A stretch of 27,962 nt of DNA from DATLFI01 sp035524895 (lineage in GTDB: Bacteria; Acidobacteriota; Thermoanaerobaculia; Multivoradales; Multivoraceae): the NCBI GenBank assembly GCA_035524895.1, contig DATLFI010000142.1:1-27962 (forward strand), read 5' to 3'. A program made the position numbers and the translations under genes. Below are positions 16,334 through 24,933 of this stretch, in pieces; within the stretch, counting starts at the first letter, position 1, and each line of letters begins with the position of its first letter. Below the pieces are notes generated by a model. It did no database searches. It was not told the DNA's origin and saw only the letters and a program-made list of their open reading frames with translations.

Positions 16334-16404
16334 CGACGATCCCCATGCTCCACCACTCGCCTCCCAACCGCACCGCGGAAACGTTCCTGCCCCGGTTCAC
16401 AGGT
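16334..16404 (-). other. 71-base intergenic gap with a tiny leader frame
   Basis: The gap lies between the CgeB-like gene and the intact methyltransferase. It contains a purine-rich GGGAGGCGAG stretch and a seven-codon frame MGIVDGT whose stop overlaps the methyltransferase start. The last bases before the ATG (ATCGTCG) resemble those before the second methyltransferase copy (ATCCTCG), where they encode the end of a glycosyltransferase (ILDGA). This may be a trace of the duplicated unit, but the match is too short to be firm. No promoter or terminator is evident. Confidence 0.4.
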
Positions 16405-17511
16405 TCACCGAAGTGAAGATGCAGCGAGGCCGAGGGTCTGAAGAATGACTCGCACCCGGGCGTCGGTGGAGTAGTCGGACGCTAGCGATCGGGCACGGCC
16501 CTGGGCCGCGATCCGCATCCTTTCTTCGTCGTTTCCCAGAAAGTGCTGGACCTTTTGGGCTAGCTCATCACCGTCCGCGAAGCAGGCGCACTCCTCGCCC
16601 TCGCGAAAGAACTGGAGCAATTCGTCCGTCCTCTCGTGAAGCATCAATGTACCTGTCGCCGGAATCTGGAATGTACGGGAAGTCGTTCGATCGCCGCTGG
16701 ATGCCCCGGTCCGAATCTCGCTGAGGAGGCCGAGTGCAATCCGGGAGCACGCCAAGACCTTCGTATACTCCAAGCCGAATACCGGTTGTCCTCGGACGAA
16801 GGGCTCTAGAATCTTCCCCCTGTTCGACCATTGGTCGCCCCAGATGGCGAGCTTCAGGTGCGGGAAGCGACTGATGAGCTCGGTGAGAATCCGCTCCTTC
16901 TTCGGCGACCACGTCCCGATGAAGCAGACATCGCTTTCATACCGCTCTCGCTCCTCGGCGGACGGCTGGATGGGAAAGTGGACTGCAGGATCGAATCCAT
17001 GTGGGAGAAAGGTGGCATTCGCCACGCCTGCTTCGGCGAGATCACGCACCCCGAAGCTCTTGGCCGTAAAGACATGATCATAAAAGGGAAGGGTTCGAGG
17101 CAGGTAACGTCCATGCGCTCGAAAAGAGACGTCAGGATAAAAGCATGTGCAAATGACGCCGGATTGCCGCAAATCGGAAATGGCTCCAGGTGGTATCACC
17201 CGTCCTTTGAACGCAAAGAAAAGATGAGGCCTCAGGTGACTCGCCTCCAGACTGATGGCTTGCGCCAGCTCGCGAACGAACCAGTGCTCGAGGAGTCGCC
17301 TGACGAGACGCAGGGGGCGTGACCGCCAATATGCCGGGAAATACGCCTCTGCGGGCACGACCCGGACCGAATGTCCGAAACGCCGGAAGCCCTGGACGAA
17401 TCCATGGCCGTCGCTGCCTTGCCATAGCTCGGCGACGGCGAGCACTCGCAGAGCCTGTGGGCTGCCAAGCTCTCGAGCGGCTTGGGTGGGTTCATGACGA
17501 AGATCGCGCAT
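16405..17511 (-). CDS. CgeB-type glycosyltransferase
   Basis: A 368-residue protein. After a variable N-terminus comes LRVLAVAELWQGSDGHGFVQ, then LRPHLFFAFKGRVIPPGAIS and TCFYPDVSFRAHGRYLPRTL. FTAKSFGVRDL and FLPHGFDPAVHFP follow, and the C-terminal part has CFIGTWSPKKERILTELISR and DRTTSRTFQIPATGTLMLHE. SRTFQIPATG with a following HERTDE is the hallmark of the CgeB-like group (spore maturation protein CgeB, GT-B fold), used in Gram-negative polysaccharide loci as an ordinary glycosyltransferase. The start at ATG 17511 overlaps the upstream SGNH gene by 20 bases. Composition is lower in GC than most of the window (30/60 by hand count at 17101-17160), suggesting a separate origin. The sugar is not identifiable. 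Confidence 0.85.
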   Translation of the reverse strand: MRDLRHEPTQAARELGSPQALRVLAVAELWQGSDGHGFVQGFRRFGHSVRVVPAEAYFPAYWRSRPLRLVRRLLEHWFVRELAQAISLEASHLRPHLFFAFKGRVIPPGAISDLRQSGVICTCFYPDVSFRAHGRYLPRTLPFYDHVFTAKSFGVRDLAEAGVANATFLPHGFDPAVHFPIQPSAEERERYESDVCFIGTWSPKKERILTELISRFPHLKLAIWGDQWSNRGKILEPFVRGQPVFGLEYTKVLACSRIALGLLSEIRTGASSGDRTTSRTFQIPATGTLMLHERTDELLQFFREGEECACFADGDELAQKVQHFLGNDEERMRIAAQGRARSLASDYSTDARVRVILQTLGLAASSLR

Positions 17512-18604
17512 TCAAAGCGTCCCCAGTCCACTGCCGGAGGATCATTTCGGCCACGACCTTGCCGTAGAGAAGAGCTCCGGTGCGATTGTAGTGGTGATCG
17601 GGGAGCAGGACCTCGGGCCTTCCGAGGCGCCGCCACTCTCTCCTCCATGCCGCCGTCGGATCGAGATAGGGGAAGCCCCACTGTTCTGCCAGGAGCGCGT
17701 TTCGTCTCGAGAGCTCCGAGAACTGGGGAATCTCTTCGACCAGCGAGCGTCCCGGAGGAACGAAGATCAGCCACAGGGTGACGTGGTTTTTCTCGGAGAG
17801 TTGGGCGAGGCGCGTGACGAGCTCGTCGGAGGCGAGCAGGTCCTTGTGGAGGTCTGGAGGGGAGGAGCAGCCGACTCCCACCATGTCGGGATTGAGGATC
17901 GTCGAATCCTTCATGGCACTGCGAGAGAGGTGAGGGAGAGCGGAAAGCAGATAGGAGCGCTGGCGAAACCAGATGTAGGGCCTCGAATGGAAAACGATGC
18001 GTTGTCGTGGAGTTCCGGTGGGGTACCGCTCGAGACCCGCCCGACCGTTTTCGAACCGAAAACGAAACGGGTTGACGTACGTCGGGTCGCGATTGCCCTC
18101 GAGGTCGTTGTAAGAGTAGAAGACGAAGGCGTGATCCGGATCGAGGGGAAGAGCGTCGCGTTCGAATCGGACGAGGTTGTGACCCATGGTGTAGCTACCG
18201 ACCCCGAAGTTCAGCACCTCGATCGCGGGATCGATCTGATAGCGGAGCTCGTCTTCGATGATGCTCACGAAAGAGTCTCCGACGGGTATTCCGGCGCCGA
18301 AGGTGAATGAGTCGCCGAGCGCGACGATGCGGGTGACCTCGGTGCTCTTCTCCGACACGACGTCCCGGTCCATGCGGAGGCCGAGATTGTTGATCCGGAC
18401 GTGGTACTCGCCCCACCGGGAGCGCCGTGTCTCCGCTGTGTTCGGTCTCCACGCGATGTAGACGTCCCGATCGGGGACCATCGTTTTCCAAGCGAGAGAT
18501 TGCGCGTCTGCCAGGAAAGCCCGGGCGATCAGCTCCCCACCGAGGAGCGTGATCAGCACTCCAGAGGCAAGACCAAGGATGCGAAAGATACCTTCACGGC
18601 TCAT
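17492..18604 (-). CDS. SGNH/GDSL-type hydrolase-like protein with an N-terminal membrane anchor
   Basis: A 370-residue protein with one hydrophobic segment near the N-terminus (IFRILGLASGVLITLLGGEL, residues 6-25), acting as a signal anchor, then a periplasmic-type domain. The SGNH blocks are visible. Block I is VALGDSFTFGAG with Ser99, block II is in LNFGVGSYTMG, the Asn of block III is in YSYNDLEGN (Asn166), and block V is LPDHHYNRTG, in which Asp336 and His338 can complete the triad. SGNH proteins in polysaccharide loci usually remove or transfer O-acetyl groups (compare AlgX and AlgJ of alginate), so control of acetylation outside the cytoplasm is plausible. Esterase and transferase activity cannot be told apart here. 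ATG 18604 lies 46 bases after the previous stop, with GGAAGG some twenty bases upstream. Confidence 0.82.
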   Translation of the reverse strand: MSREGIFRILGLASGVLITLLGGELIARAFLADAQSLAWKTMVPDRDVYIAWRPNTAETRRSRWGEYHVRINNLGLRMDRDVVSEKSTEVTRIVALGDSFTFGAGIPVGDSFVSIIEDELRYQIDPAIEVLNFGVGSYTMGHNLVRFERDALPLDPDHAFVFYSYNDLEGNRDPTYVNPFRFRFENGRAGLERYPTGTPRQRIVFHSRPYIWFRQRSYLLSALPHLSRSAMKDSTILNPDMVGVGCSSPPDLHKDLLASDELVTRLAQLSEKNHVTLWLIFVPPGRSLVEEIPQFSELSRRNALLAEQWGFPYLDPTAAWRREWRRLGRPEVLLPDHHYNRTGALLYGKVVAEMILRQWTGDALNARSSS

Positions 18605-18650
18605 GGTGGACGCCGGAATGCGAAGGCCTTCCTGTCGGACCCCGAAAGAC

Positions 18651-19988
18651 TCATGGGGGGCTAACGATGTCGTCGAGAATCTTCGCCAGCTGTCCTGCCT
18701 GGAACGCTCGCGAGTACCGGAGGATCCTACGGCCGTCGACGGCGGCGGCTGGAGCCGCGGCCTCGTCCTTCATGGCGGCCAGGCGCGTCAGATACGCGGC
18801 GATTTCTCGAGGGCTCGATAGCGTGACGCCTGCTCCAGTCTCCTCCACGAGTGCGTCGAGCAGACCGGCGTCTCCGGGCACGTTGAGGATCGGCCTACGG
18901 GCGCCGAGGTATTCGAAGACCTTCGCGGGGACAACGCCATGTCGCAGATGGTGGTTATGCCGCTGGGCGTCGCGGGCCGAAAGGGCGAGCAGGAGATCGG
19001 CGCCGAGCATGAGACGCAATGCCTCGCTGCGGGGGACGTATCCCGAGACGTCGGCGTGCTCGGCCAGGCCGGCCCGGCGAACCCTGTCGGAGACGAAACG
19101 ATCGGCCAGTCCGCGATAGACGAAGAGAAGCCGAGGAGGTTCTCCCGGCTCGTGCGGGTCGCGACGCAGCGCGAGGGCCAGGCCCTCGAGGAAGACATCG
19201 AGATCCTGTTCCGGGATGATGTTCCCGAGGTATGTGATCGTGAGAGCGTCGCGGGAGCGGGCCGACTCGTGATCGAACTCCTCGGGATCGAAGCCATTGG
19301 GGATCGACCAGGACGGCTTTCCGAAGAGACAGCTGTCGGCATCCGCCAAGATTGGGTTGACGTTGATCGTGCCGGCTGCATGCTCCACGAGCCATCTGGC
19401 AAATGGTCTGTACATCGAGCGCAAGGGTTGCCGGAATGGTGCGAGGATCGGATCACGGAAGTCAACCAGCCAAGGTGTTCGATCAAGTCCGCAGAACCAG
19501 CGGGCAAGAAAGAGGCTCGCATCGGGAGAGTGTTCCGCGATCACGGCGTGGACGTGCTGGCGTGCGGCGATGGCGGCCGCTGCGGCCTCGGCGCAAGGTC
19601 GCCAGGCGCTCGAGTAGTCGCCGTCGAAGATCTTGACCGCGGTCACCATCTTGCGGAGATGGAGGCGGAGCCGGGATCGTGACGGAGTGGCGGTCAGATG
19701 GCGCCACAGGCGGTCGAGCGCCCCGTGGTGGGCCAGCGACGGCGTTGGAATGACCGCCGACTCGGCAGGCGGGGTGGCGTCGAGCGCCGCGGCGGCTCGT
19801 TCGCCGACGCGCTCGAGATCGCCCCACAACGCAGTCCCTCGCTCGTCCCGAGCACAGCAAAGCACGATCGCTCGCCAGCCGTGCTCAGGGAGGTACTTGG
19901 CGAAGGCGGCCGGGCGCTGGGCCCCGGCCGTCGACTCCCGGCGGTGGTACGGGGCACATTCGTGGGCAAAGACGAGTACCGTCTTCAT
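18651..19988 (-). CDS. GT4-like glycosyltransferase
   Basis: A 445-residue GT-B-type protein. It starts MKTVLVFAHECAPYHRREST, followed by GAQRPAAFAKYLPEHGWRAI, the loop-helix arrangement of acceptor domains. The middle has WLVDFRDPILAPFRQPLRSM and WSIPNGFDPEEF. The donor domain begins LTITYLGNIIPEQDLDVFLE and includes GVVPAKVFEYLGARRPILNV, a Lys-x-Phe-Glu-Tyr-x-x-x-x-x-Pro motif that stands in the donor-binding region of this branch. ATG 19988 overlaps the stop of the next glycosyltransferase upstream as ATGA. It belongs to the family that assembles lipid-linked repeat units at the inner membrane; donor and linkage are unknown. Confidence 0.85.
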   Translation of the reverse strand: MKTVLVFAHECAPYHRRESTAGAQRPAAFAKYLPEHGWRAIVLCCARDERGTALWGDLERVGERAAAALDATPPAESAVIPTPSLAHHGALDRLWRHLTATPSRSRLRLHLRKMVTAVKIFDGDYSSAWRPCAEAAAAAIAARQHVHAVIAEHSPDASLFLARWFCGLDRTPWLVDFRDPILAPFRQPLRSMYRPFARWLVEHAAGTINVNPILADADSCLFGKPSWSIPNGFDPEEFDHESARSRDALTITYLGNIIPEQDLDVFLEGLALALRRDPHEPGEPPRLLFVYRGLADRFVSDRVRRAGLAEHADVSGYVPRSEALRLMLGADLLLALSARDAQRHNHHLRHGVVPAKVFEYLGARRPILNVPGDAGLLDALVEETGAGVTLSSPREIAAYLTRLAAMKDEAAAPAAAVDGRRILRYSRAFQAGQLAKILDDIVSPP

Positions 19989-21226
19989 CGCGTCGCGGCC
20001 TCGCCCAACGGCCTCTTCCAGGGGCGCCGGTCGGCGACTGCGGAAAGCAGTGACAGGAGCTTGGCGGCTTCCCGTCGGGGATCGAAGCGCTCGCTGATCG
20101 TGGTCCTCGCGTTGTGCCCGAGGCGCTTGGCGGCCTCCGGATTCGAGGCGATCGTCAGCAGGGCGCGGCAGAGCTCCTCAGGGTTCTCAGCTGGGACGAG
20201 CAGTCCGTTGTCGCCGTCATCGATCAGCTCCGCGTGCCCCCCAACGTCGGTGGCGACGACGGGGAGACCGACCGCCATGGCCTCCATTGTCGCGTTGGCG
20301 ATTCCTTCCGAGCGGCTCGGCTGTACATAGAGATCGGCTGCCTGCAAGTGGGCCACTACGCGATCTTGGTCGACTGCACCCATGACCCGGACTCGCCCGG
20401 GAGCGGCCTTCAGGATCTGTCGAGCGAGAGGCGGCTCGACCACAGGACCGAGGAGGGTCAGGTCCCAGTCGTCGTGAAACCGAGAAAAATCCTCCCAGGC
20501 AGCAGCGAGCTCAGCGATGCCCTTGCGAGTCTCAACCGACCCACACATGAGTGCAAGACGACGATCGACAGGCGCGCCGATCCTGCGCTTGGCCAGCCTC
20601 CGATCAGCGCCTGGCTTGAAGACTTCGGTCGAGCAGCCGTTGTAGGCGACCTCGACCGGGCGCTCGATCTCTGGCGCCACACTGGCGGCACTCTTGGCCA
20701 GAGCCAGGGAGTTCGCGAGAACCATGTCGGCTTGCTCGAGGACTCTTCGCACAGATGGGTAGCAGTGGGGATTCGTGGTGAGCCACGTGCCAACGTCGCA
20801 TCCCCTGGCGATCGCTGCGACCGGAATCCCATGGTCTCGAAGAACGAGCGCCGCCGTGCCTGCTGGCCACAGGAAGTGGGCGTAGACGACGTCCGGTGGC
20901 TCGTTCTTCGCTACGTCCGACGCCAGGGCTTCCGAGATCGCCGGCACGACGTCCTCCCCCTCCTCCCATCGGCGCTCGTAGAAGACAACGTCCACCGGAA
21001 TCCCGTCGACCTGTTCGTTCCACCGCAGCAGGCCGAAATAGTAGTGGAGCCAAGAGCGGCGCAAGAGCCATCTCGGAAAGGCCGGCGGCCCCGGACGGAA
21101 GACGACGACCCGACACGACGCCCCCTGGGCGACGAGCTCGCGCACTTGGCGGTGAATGAAGATCCCGCTGTTCGGGTCACCAGGCTGCGGATAGTTTGGG
21201 GTGACGACGAGCACTCGGAGCGGCAT
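19985..21226 (-). CDS. GT4-type glycosyltransferase
   Basis: A 413-residue enzyme with textbook GT4 features. The N-terminus RVLVVTPNYPQPGDPNSGIF has the acceptor-side loop, followed by HRQVRELVAQGASCRVV. VVYAHFLWPAGTAALVLRDH and AIARGCDVGTW come next. The donor domain has LALMCGSVETRKGIAELAAA and VQPSRSEGIANATMEAMAVG with the conserved glutamate pair, then LPVVATDVGGHAELIDDGDN. This resembles the group containing teichuronic acid and exopolysaccharide glycosyltransferases. It starts at ATG 21226, 30 bases after the amidotransferase stop, and its end is coupled by ATGA to the following glycosyltransferase, so the two were probably acquired and used as a pair. Confidence 0.92.
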   Translation of the reverse strand: MPLRVLVVTPNYPQPGDPNSGIFIHRQVRELVAQGASCRVVVFRPGPPAFPRWLLRRSWLHYYFGLLRWNEQVDGIPVDVVFYERRWEEGEDVVPAISEALASDVAKNEPPDVVYAHFLWPAGTAALVLRDHGIPVAAIARGCDVGTWLTTNPHCYPSVRRVLEQADMVLANSLALAKSAASVAPEIERPVEVAYNGCSTEVFKPGADRRLAKRRIGAPVDRRLALMCGSVETRKGIAELAAAWEDFSRFHDDWDLTLLGPVVEPPLARQILKAAPGRVRVMGAVDQDRVVAHLQAADLYVQPSRSEGIANATMEAMAVGLPVVATDVGGHAELIDDGDNGLLVPAENPEELCRALLTIASNPEAAKRLGHNARTTISERFDPRREAAKLLSLLSAVADRRPWKRPLGEAATR

Positions 21227-21256
21227 ATCTCTTGGGGAGGTGACGTGGGTGAAGGT

Positions 21257-23131
21257 TCAACCAGAGGCAGCGGTTCGAGGAGTCGAAGGGCCGGCGGAGC
21301 CCAGCCATCGCTCCAACTGGTAGATGGACCACAAGGCCGCTCGCCTCGGAACGCGCCAGGGGAGCTGTTGCTCCGTGTGTCGAATCCAGCGGTCGACGAG
21401 CCGCCCGTCCAGCACCTCTCGAAACCGTGTATCCGTGCTGCTCAAGGAGGCGAGCCGTTCTCGGGCCCGGCTGGCGAACTCCCAGGTGGGGACGGGCGGG
21501 TCGAAGCCGAGCTTCTCCTGGTCGAGCAGCTCGGGAGGCAACAGGCGCCGTGCGATCCGGCGCATCAGCAGCTTGCCGGATGTTCGATCCACCTGGAGAG
21601 CCGATGGGATGCGCCCAGCCAGCTCGACGACCCGATGATCGAGGAGAGGCACGCGCACCTCGAGCGAGACCGCCATGCTGGCGCTGTCGACCTTGGCGAG
21701 GATGTGGTCCGGCAGATAGGTCTTCAGGTCGAGGTACATGGCGCGAGAGATCGCGTCGCCGGAGGAGCGGTTCCAGATCTCGTCCATCCGTTCCTTCCAC
21801 GGATCGAGCGAGACGCCGACGAGCTCCTCGGCCTCCTCGATCTCCATCGGGGAATCGTGGGTGATGAACCAGGTCCCCTCGTCCATGCCGCGTCGCCGAA
21901 ACCGGGCACGGCCGCGAAGGCCCCGGGGGATCCGCGCCCCGAGCCGCTCGGGCAGGTTGCGTCTCGATCGAGATCGGAGACCCCGCAGCTGCCAGTAGCG
22001 AGGGTAGCCGCCGAACAGCTCGTCTCCCCCGTCTCCCGAGAGCGCCACGGTGACCTCCTCGCGTGCGGCGCGGCTCACCAGCCAGGCGTTGAGGATCGAG
22101 GGGCAGTTGAAGGGCATGTCGAAGTGGGCGAGACGGTCCCAATAGGCGGCGGAGTTCGTGGCCGTGCAATCGATCTGGTGATGGTCCGTGCCGTACCTTC
22201 TCGCCACTGCGAGCGCCTTGTGCCCCTCGCCACGGTCGGAGCCCGGGAGATCGATGGTGAAGGTGCGGATCGGCTCGGCGCTCGATCGGGCCATCAGCCC
22301 GACGACCGAGCTCGAGTCGATTCCCCCCGACAGGAACGCGCCGACCGGGACATCGGCGACCATGCGGCTGCGGACGGCCTCGGAGAGCAGCTCTTCGAGC
22401 TCCGCTTCGATCTCCACCGCTGATCTGTTGTCGTCGCCGGTGAACGGAGCGTCCCAGTACTGCCTGAGTACGGTCTCTCCAACCTCCCCTGAGGGGCCGA
22501 GCTCGATCGTCAGCAGGTGCCCCGGGGGGAGCGAACGGATCCCCTGAAAGATCGTCTGCGGTGTCGAGACGTACCCTTGGAGCAGATACTGCCCGATCGC
22601 CTCCTGATCCAGGCTCGGCCTGTGGGGAAGGGTCGCGAGCAGGGCCTTGATCTCCGAAGCGAAGAGCACCTCGCCGTTGCGGTGGGTCCAGAACAGAGGC
22701 TTGATCCCCAGCCTGTCCCGGGCGAGCGTCAGGCGCCGCCTCGCGCGATCGTGAATCGCGAAGGCGAACATGCCGTTGAGATCGGCGACGAGGTCCGGTC
22801 CCTTTTCTTCGTAGAGGTGGACCAGGATCTCGGTGTCGGTGTGGGAAAGGAACCTGTGGCCCTTCCCGAGGAGCCAGGCGCGAAGAGGCTCGGTGCCGTA
22901 GACCTCGCCGTTGTAGGTGATCCAGACGGTGCCGTCCTCGTTGGGCATAGGCTGACGGCCGCGAGGCGTGGGGTCGATGACGGCTAGTCGGCGGTGACCG
23001 AGACCGACGCCGGCGGCGATTTCGATCCCGGCCCCATCGGGGCCGCGGTGGGCGAGAGCGTCGGTCATGCACCTGAGTCGGGAGCCGAGGTCCGGATCTG
23101 CCGGGGCGACGAGCCCTGTGATTCCACACAT
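21257..23131 (-). CDS. asnB: Glutamine-dependent asparagine-synthase-like amidotransferase (second complete copy)
   Basis: A 624-residue class II amidotransferase. MCGITGLVAP exposes Cys2, and LAHRGPDGAG, ITYNGEVYG (71-79) and HTDTEILVHLYEE complete the glutaminase part. The synthetase part has VGAFLSGGIDSSSVVGLMAR (SGGIDSS 268-274) and LSGDGGDELFGGYPRYW, then the LAKVDSASMAVSLEVRVPLL segment. All key residues are present. The sequence differs clearly from the copy at 9091-11037 (GDE against GDD in the second motif and different insertions), so it is not a recent duplicate and may have another substrate. It starts three bases after the stop of the aminotransferase, directly behind the amino-sugar trio. 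This makes a uronamide-forming role on that sugar a reasonable hypothesis. A housekeeping asparagine role is less likely here. Confidence 0.93.
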   Translation of the reverse strand: MCGITGLVAPADPDLGSRLRCMTDALAHRGPDGAGIEIAAGVGLGHRRLAVIDPTPRGRQPMPNEDGTVWITYNGEVYGTEPLRAWLLGKGHRFLSHTDTEILVHLYEEKGPDLVADLNGMFAFAIHDRARRRLTLARDRLGIKPLFWTHRNGEVLFASEIKALLATLPHRPSLDQEAIGQYLLQGYVSTPQTIFQGIRSLPPGHLLTIELGPSGEVGETVLRQYWDAPFTGDDNRSAVEIEAELEELLSEAVRSRMVADVPVGAFLSGGIDSSSVVGLMARSSAEPIRTFTIDLPGSDRGEGHKALAVARRYGTDHHQIDCTATNSAAYWDRLAHFDMPFNCPSILNAWLVSRAAREEVTVALSGDGGDELFGGYPRYWQLRGLRSRSRRNLPERLGARIPRGLRGRARFRRRGMDEGTWFITHDSPMEIEEAEELVGVSLDPWKERMDEIWNRSSGDAISRAMYLDLKTYLPDHILAKVDSASMAVSLEVRVPLLDHRVVELAGRIPSALQVDRTSGKLLMRRIARRLLPPELLDQEKLGFDPPVPTWEFASRARERLASLSSTDTRFREVLDGRLVDRWIRHTEQQLPWRVPRRAALWSIYQLERWLGSAGPSTPRTAASG

Positions 23132-23134
23132 GGG

Positions 23135-24283
23135 CTAGGCGGTCCCCGCGGCGGCGGCTCGGGCGTCGATGTCGTGCAGCGCCTCCACCAGGGCCGCGAC
23201 GGTCCGGTCCACCAGGTGGCCCTCCATTGGGGCGTAGAGGGGGAGCGACAGTACCTCGCGTGCTGCCCGCTCGGTCACCAGAAGCGTTTGCTGGTCCGTT
23301 GCCAGGTGACGGTAGGCCGGTTGCAGGTGGAGGGGGATCGGGTAGTGGACTCCGGTAGCGACTCCCAGCCCGTTCATCCGCTCCCGTACCTCGTCTCGAC
23401 GTGGTACGCGGACGACGAAGAGGTGATAGACGTGGCGGCAAGAGGGGGTCTCTGCGACCCTGGTGACCGCGTCGAGACCGCCGAGCGCGTCTGCATAGCG
23501 TCGAGCGAGAGTCCTTCGTTGGTCGTTCCAATCGGGGAGATGTCGCAGCTTGACTTCCAGGACCGCGGCCTGGATCGTGTCCATCCGCGAGTTGCGGGCC
23601 GCGAACTCGTGTTCGTATTTCGAGGTTCGACCGTGGTCGCGAGCCTTGGCGACACGGCTGGCGATCCTCGGGTCGTTGGTGACGACCGCCCCTGCGTCAC
23701 CGAAGGCACCGAGGTTCTTGCCGGGATAGAAACTGAATGTGGCGGCGTCGCCCAGGGCCCCCGCCGGTCTGCCACGGTACGTGGCCCCGTGAGCCTGGGC
23801 CGCATCCTCGACCACCTTGATGCCTCGGGGCCGGGCGAGCTCGAGGAGGGGATCCATGTCGACGGTCTGCCCGTAGAGGTGCACGGGAACGATGGCACGC
23901 GTACGCGGGGTCAGGGCGGCCTCGACACTCTCGACGTCCATGAGAAGCGTGTCGCGCCGGACATCGACGAAGACGGGTCGCGCTCCGACCATCGAGATCG
24001 CCTCTGCGGTCGCGATGAACGTGTGGGCCACGGTAACGACCTCGTCGCCCGGCCCCACGCCGACAGCCTCGAGAGCGAGTGTCAATGCGTCGGTGCCGTT
24101 CCCGCAGGCCACGCAGTGCTCGACCCTGCACAGCCCCGCGAACGCCGCCTCGAACGCCTCGACCTCGGGTCCCTTGACGAACGAACAGCGGTCGAGAACC
24201 CGTCGGATCGCGGCGTCGATCTCGGCACGGATAGAGTCGTATTGCGTCCTGAGATCGACAAAGGGAATCCGTGGGTGATTCAT
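23135..24283 (-). CDS. DegT/DnrJ/EryC1-family sugar aminotransferase (WbpE/WlbC-like)
   Basis: A 382-residue PLP-dependent enzyme of normal length. It has IPFVDLRTQYDSIRAEID at the start, GPEVEAFEAAFAG, and CVACGNGTDALTLALEA, which binds the cofactor phosphate. VVEDAAQAHGATYRG (157-171) gives the Asp and Gln that contact PLP, and FYPGKNLGAFGDAG holds the Schiff-base lysine (Lys189). Such enzymes convert 3- or 4-keto sugar nucleotides into amino sugars. Lying directly behind an acetyltransferase and a Gfo/Idh dehydrogenase, it most resembles WbpE/WlbC, which aminates UDP-3-keto-GlcNAc-uronic acid. FdtB/QdtB-type 3-aminotransferases are the alternative. ATG 24283 overlaps the acetyltransferase stop as ATGA. 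Confidence 0.92.
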   Translation of the reverse strand: MNHPRIPFVDLRTQYDSIRAEIDAAIRRVLDRCSFVKGPEVEAFEAAFAGLCRVEHCVACGNGTDALTLALEAVGVGPGDEVVTVAHTFIATAEAISMVGARPVFVDVRRDTLLMDVESVEAALTPRTRAIVPVHLYGQTVDMDPLLELARPRGIKVVEDAAQAHGATYRGRPAGALGDAATFSFYPGKNLGAFGDAGAVVTNDPRIASRVAKARDHGRTSKYEHEFAARNSRMDTIQAAVLEVKLRHLPDWNDQRRTLARRYADALGGLDAVTRVAETPSCRHVYHLFVVRVPRRDEVRERMNGLGVATGVHYPIPLHLQPAYRHLATDQQTLLVTERAAREVLSLPLYAPMEGHLVDRTVAALVEALHDIDARAAAAGTA

Positions 24284-24933
24284 CGACTCGTCGACCTGGA
24301 AGAGGGGTAAGGGATCAGATGCGAGCCTGGATAGCGCAGGTCTTCGACGCGACCGACGACCCGTGCGGGGTTACCAGCCACCACCGCGCCGGCTTCGACG
24401 TCCCGTGTGACGACGCTCCCAGCACCCACGAGGGCATTGACGCCGATCTCGATGCCCGGCAGGAGCGTGGCGTTGGCTCCGACCTTGGCCTGCGCGCGGA
24501 TCACGACCCCCTCGAGCATGTCCTTCGTCGTTGACGAGAGAGGGAAGCGGGCGTTGGTCACGGCAACGCTCGGTCCCAGCCAGGCATCGTCCTCGAGGAC
24601 GGAGAGCTCCGGGACGAAGACCTGCGAGTGGAGACGCACCCGGTTTCCGATCGTGACGCTGTGCTCGACGACCGATCCCGTTCCGATCGAGCAGTCGTCG
24701 CCGATCGCCGTCTTCTCGCGGATCAGCACGTGGTGACCCGTCTGGAGGCGGGCACCGATTCGGGTGCCAGCATAGATGACGGTGTGAGAGCGAATCACCG
24801 AGCCAGCGCCGATCGCCAGAGTCAGATCTCCGGGATCCCGGTCCCGCGGAGGGCGACCAAGGACCACGAAGTCGTCGACGACGACCCCTTCGGCCAGCTC
24901 GACGCCGGGGAAGATCGTGACGAGCTTGGTCAT
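24280..24933 (-). CDS. Hexapeptide-repeat N-acyltransferase (WbpD/WlbB-like)
   Basis: A 217-residue left-handed beta-helix protein with repeated [IVL]-G-x4 hexapeptides, for example VELAEGVVVDDFVVLG, IGARLQTGHHVLIREKTAIG, VTIGNRVRLHSQVFVPE and VRIRAQ-like turns through IEIGVNALVGAGSVVTRDVE. The end AGAVVAGNPARVVGRV is the classic terminal coil of sugar acetyltransferases. Members use acetyl-CoA, or another acyl-CoA, to acylate an amino group of a nucleotide sugar. Here that would be the 3-amino group made by the aminotransferase just downstream. A stretch of about 17 residues after LGRPPRD breaks the helix pattern early on, as in some FdtC/QdtC-like enzymes. The ATG at 24933 overlaps the dehydrogenase stop, and its own stop overlaps the next start, so the trio is translated as a unit. 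Confidence 0.9.
   Translation of the reverse strand: MTKLVTIFPGVELAEGVVVDDFVVLGRPPRDRDPGDLTLAIGAGSVIRSHTVIYAGTRIGARLQTGHHVLIREKTAIGDDCSIGTGSVVEHSVTIGNRVRLHSQVFVPELSVLEDDAWLGPSVAVTNARFPLSSTTKDMLEGVVIRAQAKVGANATLLPGIEIGVNALVGAGSVVTRDVEAGAVVAGNPARVVGRVEDLRYPGSHLIPYPSSRSTSR

Noticed and set aside
20114..22423. 769-codon plus-strand open frame opposite a glycosyltransferase and an amidotransferase
   Set aside because: It lies antisense to two well-conserved genes and shows no recognisable domain. Long antisense frames are expected where high-GC codon use removes stop codons.
21177..23531. 784-codon minus-strand frame, longer than the amidotransferase it overlaps
   Set aside because: Its translation is Arg/Pro/Gly-rich with no domain, while the other frame gives a complete amidotransferase starting MCGITG.
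22994..24310. 438-codon plus-strand open frame
   Set aside because: It is antisense to the aminotransferase, whose motifs and catalytic lysine are intact; treated as a codon-bias shadow.
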